DNA of 64,000 bases from Silvimonas soli (GTDB lineage Bacteria; Pseudomonadota; Gammaproteobacteria; Burkholderiales; Chitinibacteraceae), in contig NZ_CP106736.1 in the NCBI RefSeq assembly GCF_030035605.1, positions 372,001-436,000 on the forward strand. The letters run 5' to 3'. Positions within the stretch are counted from its first letter, which is position 1. Every line of letters begins with the position of its first letter. Made by a program: the position numbers and the translations under genes. Of this stretch, positions 14,666 to 22,964 are shown in pieces. The notes beneath the pieces were generated by a model that was not told the DNA's origin, ran no database searches, and saw nothing but the letters and a program-made list of their open reading frames with translations.

Positions 14666-15118
14666 TTAACCTTCAGGCAAATTCAGATCAAATACCGCCC
14701 CGTCATACATCCCCGCACCATCCTTTGTAGGATCCAGCACATAGCACAGCACTGCCCCATGTCGATGGTCCCGAACCAATGCCACTGGCTTGTCCTGATG
14801 CACCAGGCGCCAGAAGTCGATCCGCCTGGTGATAGGCAATTCCAACAACAAGGCATGTTGCATCAGGCACCAACAAAAACCGGCGTCGCGCGTGGCCAGA
14901 GCCTCACCCAACCTAACCCGGTCAGCTTGATTCCATCCCTGAGTACGTACCATTTCGATTAAGACTTCACGCCACAGCATATAGTCCTGTTGGGTCAGTT
15001 CCCTTGCCGCAAAGGTACGCTGCCAGTTATTCAGGCCATCCCCGGCAGAGTTGGCGCCAGGGATTTCAGGAGCAGGTGATTTGTCTGCCTGCAGCCACTT
15101 TTTTAAGTTATTCCCCAT
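14666..15118 (-). CDS. phage protein of unknown function in the replication block
   Basis: A 150-residue protein, mostly helical: LTQQDYMLWREVLIEMVRTQ in the middle, then FWRLVHQDKPVALVRDHRHG near the C-terminus. The start is the ATG at 15118, inside the last codons of the DUF927 gene (11-base overlap), so it is probably translationally coupled; the ATG at 15136 is less likely. It closes the early operon. No domain recognised; linkage suggests a role in DNA replication or its control. Confidence 0.65.
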   Translation of the reverse strand: MGNNLKKWLQADKSPAPEIPGANSAGDGLNNWQRTFAARELTQQDYMLWREVLIEMVRTQGWNQADRVRLGEALATRDAGFCWCLMQHALLLELPITRRIDFWRLVHQDKPVALVRDHRHGAVLCYVLDPTKDGAGMYDGAVFDLNLPEG

Positions 15119-17003
15119 CGTGGCTATCCGCCTCATAATTCATCAGCGCAGAAAGGCTCAATACATACATGCGCACCGGATCATTACCTGCACCCGGAAT
15201 GCGTATCTTGCGAGTGGGCCGACCCTCATTGCCGGGCAACAAGATCCCGCGCGCCAGCAGCAGCTTGTTCACCGCTCTTAAGTCGAGAGTTCCAACGATC
15301 TGATCCCGCCACGATTCGGGCGACACGTAGAATGTCGTTTCCGAACCGACTTCCAACGTTGAATTGTTGGGGTCTTTGGCCACTTCCGTTTTCCGGAACC
15401 CACAGCGCACCATCGTTTTGGGTAAATGCTCGTCAACCACGGGCGGGTCTTTTTCCCAACGCGTAAACCGCGCCTCACCATGTTGTTCAAAGAACAACCG
15501 GATCTGCCGCAATATCTGCCGGTCTTCTTCCGGGCCAGCGCCGCCACGGCTGGCGATCCAGTCTTTGAACATGGCGCCTGCCGCTTCCCACGGCGCGTTC
15601 ATCTCCCAACCGGTTAACTCGTAATCGGTGGCCATCACACCCGCCAACCCCGCGAGCGCGAAATAGTGGGCGCCGTGCCGTACCTGGTTGGATGCATCGA
15701 CCGGCACGAAATCAGCCACAAACTTGCGCAAGCCTTCACGGATCAATGCGGGCAATTCATCGCGTGCGGCCACCAGCCTTTGCAGGAAAGCCAAACCCAC
15801 CGCGCCATGGTGTTCGGCGGCATTTGCTGCCATAACCGCCGAAAGCGCGGCGCCATCCGCCATGCCGTGCAACTGGTCGAACGCGCCAAACGGGCGCGCG
15901 GCAGGTAATGAAATCAAGCGCACCAGCTGGCCCGCCTTCGCCTGTTTGCCACCACTAGCCAGGTAGCTGGCTAGATCGTGTTCGCCATTCGACAATACAA
16001 AGCACTGCCACTTGGTGAACTCGCGCAGCCCACCCACATCCTTACCCCGCGCTTTGCCCTTGCCCTGGCTCAACATGTAAACGATGGTGTCCACAGCGCG
16101 CGGGTCCGCCAGACCGATTTCATCCAGCACCAACGGCAAATCGTTGTGCGCCGCGCTGGCGTACTCCAGCGCGTTAACCGTCGTACTCCAGCTCATGCGG
16201 TACTCTCTGGGCGTACCAAACAACCCCGCCGCCATATCGCAAATGGTGGTCTTGCCCGTCTTGCTGGCGCCGTAAAAGTGAAAGCCACCGGTATCGAGCC
16301 CGGAAATGCGCACCAGCGGCGCCGCAAATCCCGCGCCCAAGGCCAGCATAAACAGCGGATTGCCAACGGCGAATTTGCCGACGCCGTCACGCCAGCCCTG
16401 AACCGTGCCCGCTTGCACCAGCAGCGCCTTAACCGCGCCGCTAAAGTAGACCGGATCCAGTTCCTTGCCGTCGCCAATCGTTTGATCAGCCAGCACAAAG
16501 TAGTTGCCAATATTGGGGTTGGACCACCCCGTCACCGTCACTAATCGCATTTTTGGAACGTCCGTAGATGTTTGCAGGTACTGCATGAGCATCTTGTTGA
16601 TATCCACGCAGTTCGATGTTTCCAGCCCCATGGAAACCAGTTCTTCCATCACCTTGCTTGATTGGCCGTTCACCAACTTGGCGCGGGGGATCAAGTGGTC
16701 TTTCTCCACCTCGCCCATGCTGGTGAATCGCACCAGGACCGAATATTGCGCATCGTCGATATCGCGTACTTGCGCGTCGATGTGCAGCGGCGCGCAAATC
16801 CGGCGCGGCCTTTCGTCCTCACCCAGCCCGCAAAAATAGGTGCCCGGCCCCTGTAATTCGTCGCCGTCTTCGGTAACGAGAAACTGACCATTCGCCGCTG
16901 GCCGCCCCCGCTTGCGCGGCTTCTTGGCCTTGGGCTTTTCGGCGGGCCTGGCTTCCGCAGCTTCCGGGTTAGCCAATACCGCCTTGTCGATTGAATCAGG
17001 CAC
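15108..17003 (-). CDS. DUF927-family helicase-like replication ATPase
   Basis: 631 residues with a GTG start (17003) and GAGGA upstream. A basic Lys/Pro/Arg-rich N-terminal tail (about 20-36) precedes the DUF927 domain. Walker A is GASKTGKTTI (about 245-254) and Walker B LVLDE (about 291-295). The NGEHDLASY segment and a helical C-terminus follow. DUF927 proteins encoded beside P4-type primases are regarded as replicative helicase-like ATPases of phages and islands. Here the primase-Toprim gene lies two bases upstream, so the pair likely forms the prophage replisome. Confidence 0.88.
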   Translation of the reverse strand: MPDSIDKAVLANPEAAEARPAEKPKAKKPRKRGRPAANGQFLVTEDGDELQGPGTYFCGLGEDERPRRICAPLHIDAQVRDIDDAQYSVLVRFTSMGEVEKDHLIPRAKLVNGQSSKVMEELVSMGLETSNCVDINKMLMQYLQTSTDVPKMRLVTVTGWSNPNIGNYFVLADQTIGDGKELDPVYFSGAVKALLVQAGTVQGWRDGVGKFAVGNPLFMLALGAGFAAPLVRISGLDTGGFHFYGASKTGKTTICDMAAGLFGTPREYRMSWSTTVNALEYASAAHNDLPLVLDEIGLADPRAVDTIVYMLSQGKGKARGKDVGGLREFTKWQCFVLSNGEHDLASYLASGGKQAKAGQLVRLISLPAARPFGAFDQLHGMADGAALSAVMAANAAEHHGAVGLAFLQRLVAARDELPALIREGLRKFVADFVPVDASNQVRHGAHYFALAGLAGVMATDYELTGWEMNAPWEAAGAMFKDWIASRGGAGPEEDRQILRQIRLFFEQHGEARFTRWEKDPPVVDEHLPKTMVRCGFRKTEVAKDPNNSTLEVGSETTFYVSPESWRDQIVGTLDLRAVNKLLLARGILLPGNEGRPTRKIRIPGAGNDPVRMYVLSLSALMNYEADSHDGE

Positions 17004-17005
17004 GG

Positions 17006-18040
17006 CTATTCCTCGTTAAAAACATCCAGCCAGTCCGCCCCAGGTCTTTCAGGAATGAACACTGTCGCCGCGCGCCCTTCGTCGCGCAGCCGATCCGCCA
17101 ATGCGTGCGCCGCGCGCTGCCCGGCCTGTTCCTCGTTGGTGTCGTGGTCGCCATAGATAAATACCCGCTTGACCTCGGGCGGGATCCAGATATGGCGCAA
17201 GCCGTAGGCCGACAATCCGGCCCATACCGGGTGGCGGCTGGACGCATGCACGGCCAGCGCGGTTTCAATCCCTTCCGCCACGCACAAGCACTCACCAGGG
17301 CGATACAACCGCACTGCAGCCCCGGCAGGCTTGGCGCTGGTGCGCGTCCACTTTTTCGCCTCGGGTACGGGCGCCTTGCGCCCGTCTGGCGTCAGGTAGG
17401 TTTGATGCAATGCCACCAGCTTGCCGTCGGGCAGGAGGACCGCCGCCAACATGGCCGGATACGATCCCACCCGCTGCAATAGCCCGCCCGTATCGCGTTG
17501 CCAGTAATCCAGCGACGGCAGATAACGCAGAACGCTGGGGTAGCTGGCCAGCGGCAAGCCGCGGTGCTTGAGGTAAAGCCCGACCGGATCACTTGCGGTC
17601 ACGGGAAACGCGTTACGCCAGCGGGCAAAGTTGCTTGAGGCCGTCTTTTCTTGTTCCCGCTTGAGCTTTGCCGCTTCAACCCGCCGTTGCCGCGCCAGGA
17701 CTTCGGGTGACGGCGCCAATCCGCTAAACGTCTCGGCCCCCCCCAGCCAGTTGATCGCGTCCTGCATGGCTTCCCACATGCTCAATCCGCGAAACGCCAT
17801 CAACATTTGCAAGCCGTCGCCCCCGTCGGGCGCACAGTTGTTGCAGACATAGCAGCCGCGATCATTCTTGTTGGTGAACCGGTAACGGTCTTTCCCGCCA
17901 CACATTGGGCAAGGCCCGTGCCGGTTCTTCTCCAGGGCCGTAGCAGGTACACCCGCAGACCGCAACACATCGGCCCAGCGCCCACCCACAGCCCTGTGAA
18001 TGTCGGCGGCAGTGATTTTTCGATCAGGAGCGGCGGCCAT
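17006..18040 (-). CDS. P4-type primase: zinc ribbon plus Toprim
   Basis: 344 residues from the ATG at 18040 (AGAGGG upstream; longer frames lack family similarity). The N-terminal zinc ribbon reads CPMCGGKDRYRF...CYVCNNC (about 45-75), typical of P4/TraC primases. The C-terminal Toprim has CVAEGIETALAV for the catalytic Glu and VFIYGDHDTNEEQAG for the Asp-x-Asp pair. A central Lys/Arg-rich helix links them. It makes RNA primers for phage replication and is followed at two bases by the DUF927 ATPase. No helicase domain is fused, so the partner probably supplies it. Confidence 0.92.
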   Translation of the reverse strand: MAAAPDRKITAADIHRAVGGRWADVLRSAGVPATALEKNRHGPCPMCGGKDRYRFTNKNDRGCYVCNNCAPDGGDGLQMLMAFRGLSMWEAMQDAINWLGGAETFSGLAPSPEVLARQRRVEAAKLKREQEKTASSNFARWRNAFPVTASDPVGLYLKHRGLPLASYPSVLRYLPSLDYWQRDTGGLLQRVGSYPAMLAAVLLPDGKLVALHQTYLTPDGRKAPVPEAKKWTRTSAKPAGAAVRLYRPGECLCVAEGIETALAVHASSRHPVWAGLSAYGLRHIWIPPEVKRVFIYGDHDTNEEQAGQRAAHALADRLRDEGRAATVFIPERPGADWLDVFNEE

Positions 18041-18407
18041 ATTCGCCCCCTCTTTCACCTGCTCGCATCCTCGGTCTGCAATCGGGCAAGTCCGCCGCCT
18101 CAGCGGCATGTTCCAAATCCGCCAACACGTTCCAGTCCGCCGGATCATCAGGCGCTTCGCCCATGAGCGACAGCACCAGATACATACCCACCACTTCCAG
18201 AAAACCGGCGCGTTCATCCGGCAGCAGTGACGCAAAGAACAAGGGCAAGTCAGACGGCCTGATCTCCCCCGCATTGTCTAGCTCACCGCGTAACAACATC
18301 AGATATTGCTGGCCACGATCACGGCCCCATTTCTGGTAAACATCGTTAGGCACTTTGGCAGGCAGCGCGTACACCGACGCGACTAGACGTTCCGGTTGTT
18401 TATTCAT
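18024..18407 (-). CDS. small early phage protein of unknown function
   Basis: 127 residues from the ATG at 18407 (MNKQPERLVASVYALPAK), with GGGGTG upstream. Largely helical (QYLMLLRGELDNAGEIRPSD, AGFLEVVGMYLVLSLMGEAP), with an Arg-rich C-terminus. It overlaps the membrane protein gene upstream by eight bases and the primase downstream by 17, so it belongs to the coupled early operon. No family recognised. Confidence 0.6.
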   Translation of the reverse strand: MNKQPERLVASVYALPAKVPNDVYQKWGRDRGQQYLMLLRGELDNAGEIRPSDLPLFFASLLPDERAGFLEVVGMYLVLSLMGEAPDDPADWNVLADLEHAAEAADLPDCRPRMRAGERGGEYGRRS

Positions 18408-19026
18408 GGTGGGCACCCCCACGCGAGCCAACGGCAGCCAAATCAGATGGCAGCGGTTTGTCCGCGTCATGCAGTGGCCACAAATCCCTGCGTTCGATTT
18501 GGGTGGCGCGGACCCTGCTCAAAATGCCGTGTTCAATCTCAAACGAGTCAAGGCGTGCCTGGCGCAACAACGCTACCCGTTTAGCGTCTGCCAACGCCTG
18601 CCGCGCCAGCCACCAGTCAAGCATTCGGTAGGCACCGCGTTCCACAACATCAACCCACCACATCAGCCGTGGCAGAAACAGCCGCGCGGACAACATCACT
18701 GCAAGAACAACACTCGCCCACGAATGCGCGCCCTGCCCGTTGTCGCGTAGCGCGAATGTCACCTCCACCCAAAGCAACACCGCCACCAGCAACCAGAAAA
18801 CCTCCAGCCGCCGCGCCGTCTTGGCCCGAAGCATGTGCGCTCGCTTCACCGCCATCGGTCTTACTTTTGGTTGGTCGCCATGAAGCAAAAAGTGGAAGCC
18901 TTCGCAAAACACCAAAGCCAGATCAATAACCGTGACCACTTGGGCCACCCACACGTTGCCAGCCAGCAACATGGCCGCGTTCGCCAATACAACCAGCGCA
19001 AAAATCATTACCTGAACGAAGAACAT
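18400..19026 (-). CDS. prophage membrane protein of unknown function
   Basis: 208 residues from the ATG at 19026, which AAGGA precedes by seven bases. Hydrophobic segments lie at about 3-35 (VQVMIFALVVLANAAMLLAG and the next helix) and about 78-120 (LEVFWLLVAVLLWVEVTFAL, then WASVVLAVMLSARLFLPRLM), giving about four membrane spans and a charged C-terminal cytoplasmic tail. Superinfection exclusion is one possible role for a membrane protein in an early operon, but nothing specific shows this. Confidence 0.65.
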   Translation of the reverse strand: MFFVQVMIFALVVLANAAMLLAGNVWVAQVVTVIDLALVFCEGFHFLLHGDQPKVRPMAVKRAHMLRAKTARRLEVFWLLVAVLLWVEVTFALRDNGQGAHSWASVVLAVMLSARLFLPRLMWWVDVVERGAYRMLDWWLARQALADAKRVALLRQARLDSFEIEHGILSRVRATQIERRDLWPLHDADKPLPSDLAAVGSRGGAHHE

Positions 19027-19108
19027 GGTTTGGTCCTTTCCAGAATTTGGGCGTAGCAATGTCCCTGCCGACGCGCGGCAAAAAATACAAATCAGGAGTG
19101 GTTAAGTG

Positions 19109-19366
19109 TTACGGGGCTGGATCGGGGCCATAGATGGCCACCTCCAGCCGTTGCAACAAATCGGGCGAAGGCTTCCCGGACAAATCAGCGAATTCGGCCA
19201 ATAGCCCGGCCAGGTGCTGGGTGTATTCCGCCAATGCCAGGTACTCGCGTTTGCAATCGGCAAGCACTTCAATAATGCGCAGGCGGCTGCCCATATTGCC
19301 TAGCGTGGACGGCACGAAGCGGTGCATGCGGTTGGTGCTGGCAATAACTGAAGGAAGTGTCAGCAT
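19109..19366 (-). CDS. small early phage protein, 85 residues
   Basis: Starts at the ATG at 19366, two bases after the stop of the zinc-ribbon gene. The sequence MLTLPSVIASTNRMHRFVPS is followed by a helical part with ADCKREYLALAEYTQHLAGL. No domain recognised. Tight spacing on the upstream side and the shared operon support a real gene; the 82-base gap to the membrane protein gene is the largest in this block. Confidence 0.55.
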   Translation of the reverse strand: MLTLPSVIASTNRMHRFVPSTLGNMGSRLRIIEVLADCKREYLALAEYTQHLAGLLAEFADLSGKPSPDLLQRLEVAIYGPDPAP

Positions 19367-19368
19367 GG

Positions 19369-19536
19369 TCAGCGTCCCCCAATCACGTACGAAGCAACGC
19401 GCGGCGCTTCCGGCAGGCAAGGCGCGCAGAAATCGCACTTCGGTTTGTTGACGTGGCGACCGAGAAAGTTGCCGCAACGGGTGCACGACCAGCGCGAGGC
19501 GCTGGCAGGGACCACTGGGGATAGGTATTTACACAT
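19369..19536 (-). CDS. 55-residue zinc-ribbon protein
   Basis: A short frame whose product has two cysteine clusters: C18-x2-C21 (SCTRCGNFLG) and C34-x2-C37-x2-C40 (KCDFCAPC). This is a classical zinc ribbon arrangement. The ATG at 19536 overlaps the end of the upstream frame by eight bases, and the stop lies two bases before the next ATG, so it fits the coupled operon. GGGGGTG precedes the start. Small zinc ribbons in phage early regions often bind nucleic acid or RNA polymerase; the target here is unknown. Confidence 0.7.
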   Translation of the reverse strand: MCKYLSPVVPASASRWSCTRCGNFLGRHVNKPKCDFCAPCLPEAPRVASYVIGGR

Positions 19537-20176
19537 TGCACACCCCCAGCACGAGGGTGGCTATTACCGCCGCGCTGGCGGCGGCGGTAGAACGGGTGGC
19601 ACACGCCGGACGCAACGCGACCGGCGCTAAAACTCTTCTGGGTGGGTGCTCCCGACCGGCGCGGATGGCGGCCTCGGTGGAGCGGTTGCCTTGATCAGGC
19701 AGACACACGGCGCGGGCCATGAGGGTGGAATTGGGGTTTTGCGGTCTTCTTCTGCGCATGGGTGGCGCAGGCGTACCTTGAGGGGTATGCATGGCACAGC
19801 TTCCTATACTTGCGGAACAAATTTCCGCCATCCCGACGCCAATCGGGGTGGCAGAACCGAGCAGGATTGGCGTACCGGGTATAGGATCCGGCGAGTCTTG
19901 CGACTCTCCCACCCGGCCTGCCATAGGAGGCTTACCAAGTGCGACGGACGCAAAAAAAGCCGCAGTACAAACATGTAGGCGACTTGCAGTCCGCCCATAC
20001 TCCGGAACGCCAATTCCGGTCGCGCTATTGAACGCGACGGAGTCATAGTGCCAGGACGGACGAATCGCAAACATACGGGTTAACCCGTACTTTTGCCGCA
20101 AAACATTCGACTTTTGATGCAGGTCAAATTTTACCGCACCCCTGCCGCATGACGCGAGAATAATTCGGGCGGTCAT
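19529..20176 (-). CDS. ash-like prophage ORF overlying a hairpin-rich segment
   Basis: A 215-residue frame whose ATG overlaps the regulator's stop (ATGA). The product is unusual, with Gly/Pro/Ala-rich segments such as GIGVPEYGRTAS and GSATPIGVGMAEI in a repeated theme, several Cys and an Arg-rich middle. This type of sequence occurs near alpA-like genes in P4-like elements and is sometimes named ash. The DNA carries at least five good inverted repeats, so some of the conservation may reflect RNA structure rather than protein. Translation is plausible from the coupled start but not certain. Confidence 0.5.
   Translation of the reverse strand: MTARIILASCGRGAVKFDLHQKSNVLRQKYGLTRMFAIRPSWHYDSVAFNSATGIGVPEYGRTASRLHVCTAAFFASVALGKPPMAGRVGESQDSPDPIPGTPILLGSATPIGVGMAEICSASIGSCAMHTPQGTPAPPMRRRRPQNPNSTLMARAVCLPDQGNRSTEAAIRAGREHPPRRVLAPVALRPACATRSTAAASAAVIATLVLGVCNV
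19812..20038. ncRNA. candidate structured regulatory RNA (C4/immunity-RNA-like hairpin cluster)
   Basis: Inverted repeats found by reading: GCGGAA/TTCCGC (19812-19828); CGCCAATC/GATTGGCG (19837-19872); CCGGGT/ACCCGG (19875-19916) enclosing GAGTC-TTGC-GACTC; CCGGAA/TTCCGG (20002-20019); GTCGCG/CGCGAC (20019-20038). The motif ATTGGCGT followed by a C/G-rich tail appears three times on the two strands. P4 and P1-type phages control early genes with such antisense RNAs. Strand and function are inferred. Confidence 0.45.
20074..20089. promoter_or_regulatory. 16-bp perfect palindrome, candidate operator
   Basis: TACGGGTTAACCCGTA is a perfect palindrome inside the start of the ash-like frame, about 85 bases after the AlpA-Rha stop. 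A symmetric site of this length suits a dimeric repressor or AlpA-type binder. No second copy was noticed. Confidence 0.4.
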
Positions 20177-21075
20177 GGGCGCACCTCCACTTGCATCGAC
20201 AAAGGTCGCCTGCCCCGCCCATTGTCCCGGCGCCCCAATGTGCGAACCACGGCCCGCAAATGGTCCCGCGCACGTTCAAGGGCTTTTTCAGAATCATGCA
20301 GTTCGTTGTACGCTTCAGCGAACGTGCCAGCCGCAACCGTTCTGGCCAGTGCGGCAATACCAGAAATTCTGCTCGCCGTGCCGTCGTCCACGACCTCCCC
20401 CACCATCGCCTGCAATTGCGGCGCGAATAAAACCGCCGCCGATTCTGGTGACAGTTCAACACCGGGCCGCATCAAAAAAGCAAACGGCCCGTCCTCCGGC
20501 GAAGGGCCGTCAAAGAATTTGGCCACCACACCCAGCTTGAGGCCCATTGCATCCCGCTGGTTTCGTGAAACAAGAAGAAGCAAAAACGCCTGCCGCTCAT
20601 TCAACTGCACAAAGCGGGAAGGACGACCCGGCAACGACGCGTCACGCTTGGCGGTTTCGATTTCGACCGGGCCCAGGCGTGCCAAATCACGCCGATTGTT
20701 TTCAACGTCATGCATTAGCACGTCATGGCGCATGCCCAACACGTCCGCCAGCATGCGGCTGTGCATGCGCGGTACATTGGTGCCTTGCACTTGGCTCGCC
20801 GCATCAATAATCGCCGGAGCAATCTCGGTCTTGATTTGCTGCGCCCGCAACCAGGCGTGAACCGAACCCTTGGTCCAAACCCGAATACGGGTGCCCGGCA
20901 GGAATACCGGTTTGGGAAAATCCCCCCGATCAATCATCCGGGTCAGGGTGGACTCAGAGAACGGCAGAACGGGTGCCAACATGCCCACCCGGCGACCACG
21001 GGTGGTGACCAACTGCCGCAAACTGTAGTACCCGGCGTTTGCGTGATCCTGGTGTGCGGTTGTTTCTAATGTCAT
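20173..21075 (-). CDS. AlpA-type HTH / Rha-like fusion regulator
   Basis: 300 residues from the ATG at 21075. The N-terminus (about 25-75) holds VLPFSESTLTRMIDRGDFPK and RIRVWTKGSVHAWLRAQ, an AlpA/excisionase-type winged helix. The middle (about 105-180) resembles the Rha phage regulatory domain: RHDVLMHDVENNRRDL, RFVQLNERQAFLLLLVSRN. A helical C-terminus follows. AlpA proteins activate integrase genes, and Rha proteins interfere with phage growth. As the first gene of the early operon next to the integrase, it may decide lysogeny. The ATG at 21165 is rejected as unlike the family. Confidence 0.7.
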   Translation of the reverse strand: MTLETTAHQDHANAGYYSLRQLVTTRGRRVGMLAPVLPFSESTLTRMIDRGDFPKPVFLPGTRIRVWTKGSVHAWLRAQQIKTEIAPAIIDAASQVQGTNVPRMHSRMLADVLGMRHDVLMHDVENNRRDLARLGPVEIETAKRDASLPGRPSRFVQLNERQAFLLLLVSRNQRDAMGLKLGVVAKFFDGPSPEDGPFAFLMRPGVELSPESAAVLFAPQLQAMVGEVVDDGTASRISGIAALARTVAAGTFAEAYNELHDSEKALERARDHLRAVVRTLGRRDNGRGRRPLSMQVEVRP

Positions 21076-21431
21076 TGCTTTTCTCTTACATGGACCATAA
21101 CGGCGCATATGCTCAAGATCGGCAAACTGAAAGAAAACGCAGCAAAAATGCATCTTGAATAGCAACGAATTCGAAAAATATTATTGAAATTCATCACCTT
21201 ACGGTGTTCATTTTTTGGACGTCTCGTTAGAAATCAGCAGGCTATTGCCCCACAGAACCCCGTAGGGACTCAATTATCCAGGGAAGATTTTAAAAAAGGT
21301 GAGGCAGAAGTTCAGGCGCATATAACGCGAAGTGTGTGAAATTCGCAGCACTTAGACCACTTTGCGTTGGTCCGCCTAAGCCGCCTGGTGCAATTCAGCG
21401 ATGAGCGGCAGTCACTTGTGGGAAGGCGCAA
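21076..21431. other. intergenic control region between early operon and integrase
   Basis: 356 bases without a gene. It must hold the minus-strand promoter of the early operon; AT-rich stretches at 21170-21215 (including AATAATATTTTTC on the minus strand) and a CACC-TTAC-GGTG hairpin (21195-21206) are candidates. The rest, toward the integrase stop, shows no clear signal. Confidence 0.4.
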
Positions 21432-22706
21432 TCAACGCCGATCAGTCCGCGTAGAGAGTGGCGCCCGGTCGGCCAGAAACGCCGGAATCCGGCCCGTGGG
21501 GTTAGGAACCTGTGCAAGGTGCCGTCGGATATGATCGGCCCACCATTGCAGCATGGCGACGCGTTCCGGCATATAGCGCGCCCGGTTATACGCAGCACGC
21601 ACCCTGTCGCTCTGCACGTGCGCCAAGGCCATCTCGATCACGTCCGGGCGCCACAAGCCGGATTCGTTCAGCGTTGTACTCGCAAGCGACCGGAAACCAT
21701 GCGAGGTCGTCTGCCCTGCCAGTCCCATGATTTTCAGCCAGCGCAGCACATAACCCACCTGAATGTGGCCAGTGACCGCCCGCCTGGATTTAATCAGTGC
21801 AGGAAACAAAAAGCCTTCGGTTTGATTTTCGGGCCAGATTGCCCGCAGCAACGCGATGGCCATGTCAGACAAGGGAACGTCATGCTCCCTGTTCTTTTTC
21901 ATGCGGTTCGCCGGGATTACCCATAAGCGCTTTTCAAAATTGATGTGCTCGAGGCGAGTTGCCACCGCTTCGCCCGGTCGGGCCAGCGTCAGCAACTGCC
22001 AATAAAGCAGCGCATAGCCTTCCGGTGGAATATTCGACCGCTCGACCGCATGAAGCAGTTGATCCAGCTGGTCAGGGGCAAACGCCCTGAACGATTCAGG
22101 TTTATGACTGGGAAAAAGTGCAGCCAGACCGAGCGCAATATTGGTTTCTACCCGTTCCGTGGCCAGCGCCAACCCAAATACATGCCGCAAGTTGCCGAGT
22201 ACGGCGTGCAGGACCGTCAACTTTCCGTCTGCCTCAAGCTTGCGCAACGCCTGAACCAGCTGCCGAGGACGGATATCGGCTATTGGCGTTTGGCCGAGGT
22301 TCTCGAACTTCAGAACATAGGTCTCCATGCGCGAGTAGCCCCGGATCGCCACCTTCGGCTTGACTTGTCGAGACCAAGAGGCAAACCACTCGTCGAAAAC
22401 CTCCAATAACGTTTCGCCATCGGACGGTCCGGATTGGCGTTGCCCCCGCGCACCAATGGGCGGGACACCAGCGCGCGCCTGCTCACGAATCCGGCGAGCA
22501 TCTTCGAGTGATACGTCAGGCCAGTTTCCCAAGGAGCGCAGGCCCGGCTTACCGTTGGGCTTGGCAAACTTCAGACGCCAAACCTTGGCCCCGCCAGTGC
22601 GGATCAAGAGATAAAGGCCGCCGCCATCGAACAGTGAAAAATCCTTTGTATCCGGCGTGGCTGCTCGAATCCGGGCAATGGTAAGCGGGGTGACAACTTT
22701 AGGCAT
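21432..22706 (-). CDS. P4-type tyrosine recombinase integrase (DUF4102 N-terminus)
   Basis: 424 residues. The N-terminal DUF4102 arm-binding domain has FSLFDGGGLYLLIRTGGAKV and WRLKFAKPNGK. The core-binding part spans about 95-190 and the catalytic domain about 205-400: LTLARPGEA supplies the first Arg, HGFRSLAST the His-x-x-Arg pair, and YNRARY the region of the nucleophilic Tyr. It integrates and, with an excisionase, excises the prophage. It sits at the right end next to the host gene folB, so the attachment site is expected at about 22,707-22,960. No tRNA gene was seen there. Confidence 0.95.
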   Translation of the reverse strand: MPKVVTPLTIARIRAATPDTKDFSLFDGGGLYLLIRTGGAKVWRLKFAKPNGKPGLRSLGNWPDVSLEDARRIREQARAGVPPIGARGQRQSGPSDGETLLEVFDEWFASWSRQVKPKVAIRGYSRMETYVLKFENLGQTPIADIRPRQLVQALRKLEADGKLTVLHAVLGNLRHVFGLALATERVETNIALGLAALFPSHKPESFRAFAPDQLDQLLHAVERSNIPPEGYALLYWQLLTLARPGEAVATRLEHINFEKRLWVIPANRMKKNREHDVPLSDMAIALLRAIWPENQTEGFLFPALIKSRRAVTGHIQVGYVLRWLKIMGLAGQTTSHGFRSLASTTLNESGLWRPDVIEMALAHVQSDRVRAAYNRARYMPERVAMLQWWADHIRRHLAQVPNPTGRIPAFLADRAPLSTRTDRR

Positions 22707-22740
22707 TAATTAAGAGAAACAGGGGTTTGATGGCAGAGAT

Positions 22741-22760
22741 TTATACCAAACCGTATACCA
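22741..22760. repeat. TATACCA direct repeats beside the integrase, possible attR or arm site
   Basis: TATACCA occurs at 22742-22748 and 22754-22760, a 12-base period, just upstream of the integrase gene and at the prophage-host junction. Such repeats often serve as integrase arm sites or as part of the core. The other end is outside the window, so the att core cannot be verified. Confidence 0.35.
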
Positions 22761-22964
22761 AAAAAGTGGATACAGGTGCCTGCGACTGCAGCAAGTGAGG
22801 TGGGATTAAAATGAAGAAATGGCGAAATCGCTTGTAGATGGCGCAGATGAAACCAAAAGATGCACGGACACCCAGGCCATCTTGAATTCCACTACAATAG
22901 CGAGCTTTCGATTGTAAGCGATCCGTACGCGGGCACGTCAAACCTTACCCGCGCCAGGAGTGGT

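Noticed and set aside
19383..19604. 73-codon frame overlapping the zinc-ribbon gene
   Set aside because: Arg-rich, no domain, no start signal; the Cys-rich frame in another phase explains the locus.
1..22760. Search for CI/Cro repressor, lysis genes and tRNA in the prophage part
   Set aside because: None could be identified by reading; lysis genes probably lie left of the window. This is a limit of what is visible and not proof of absence.
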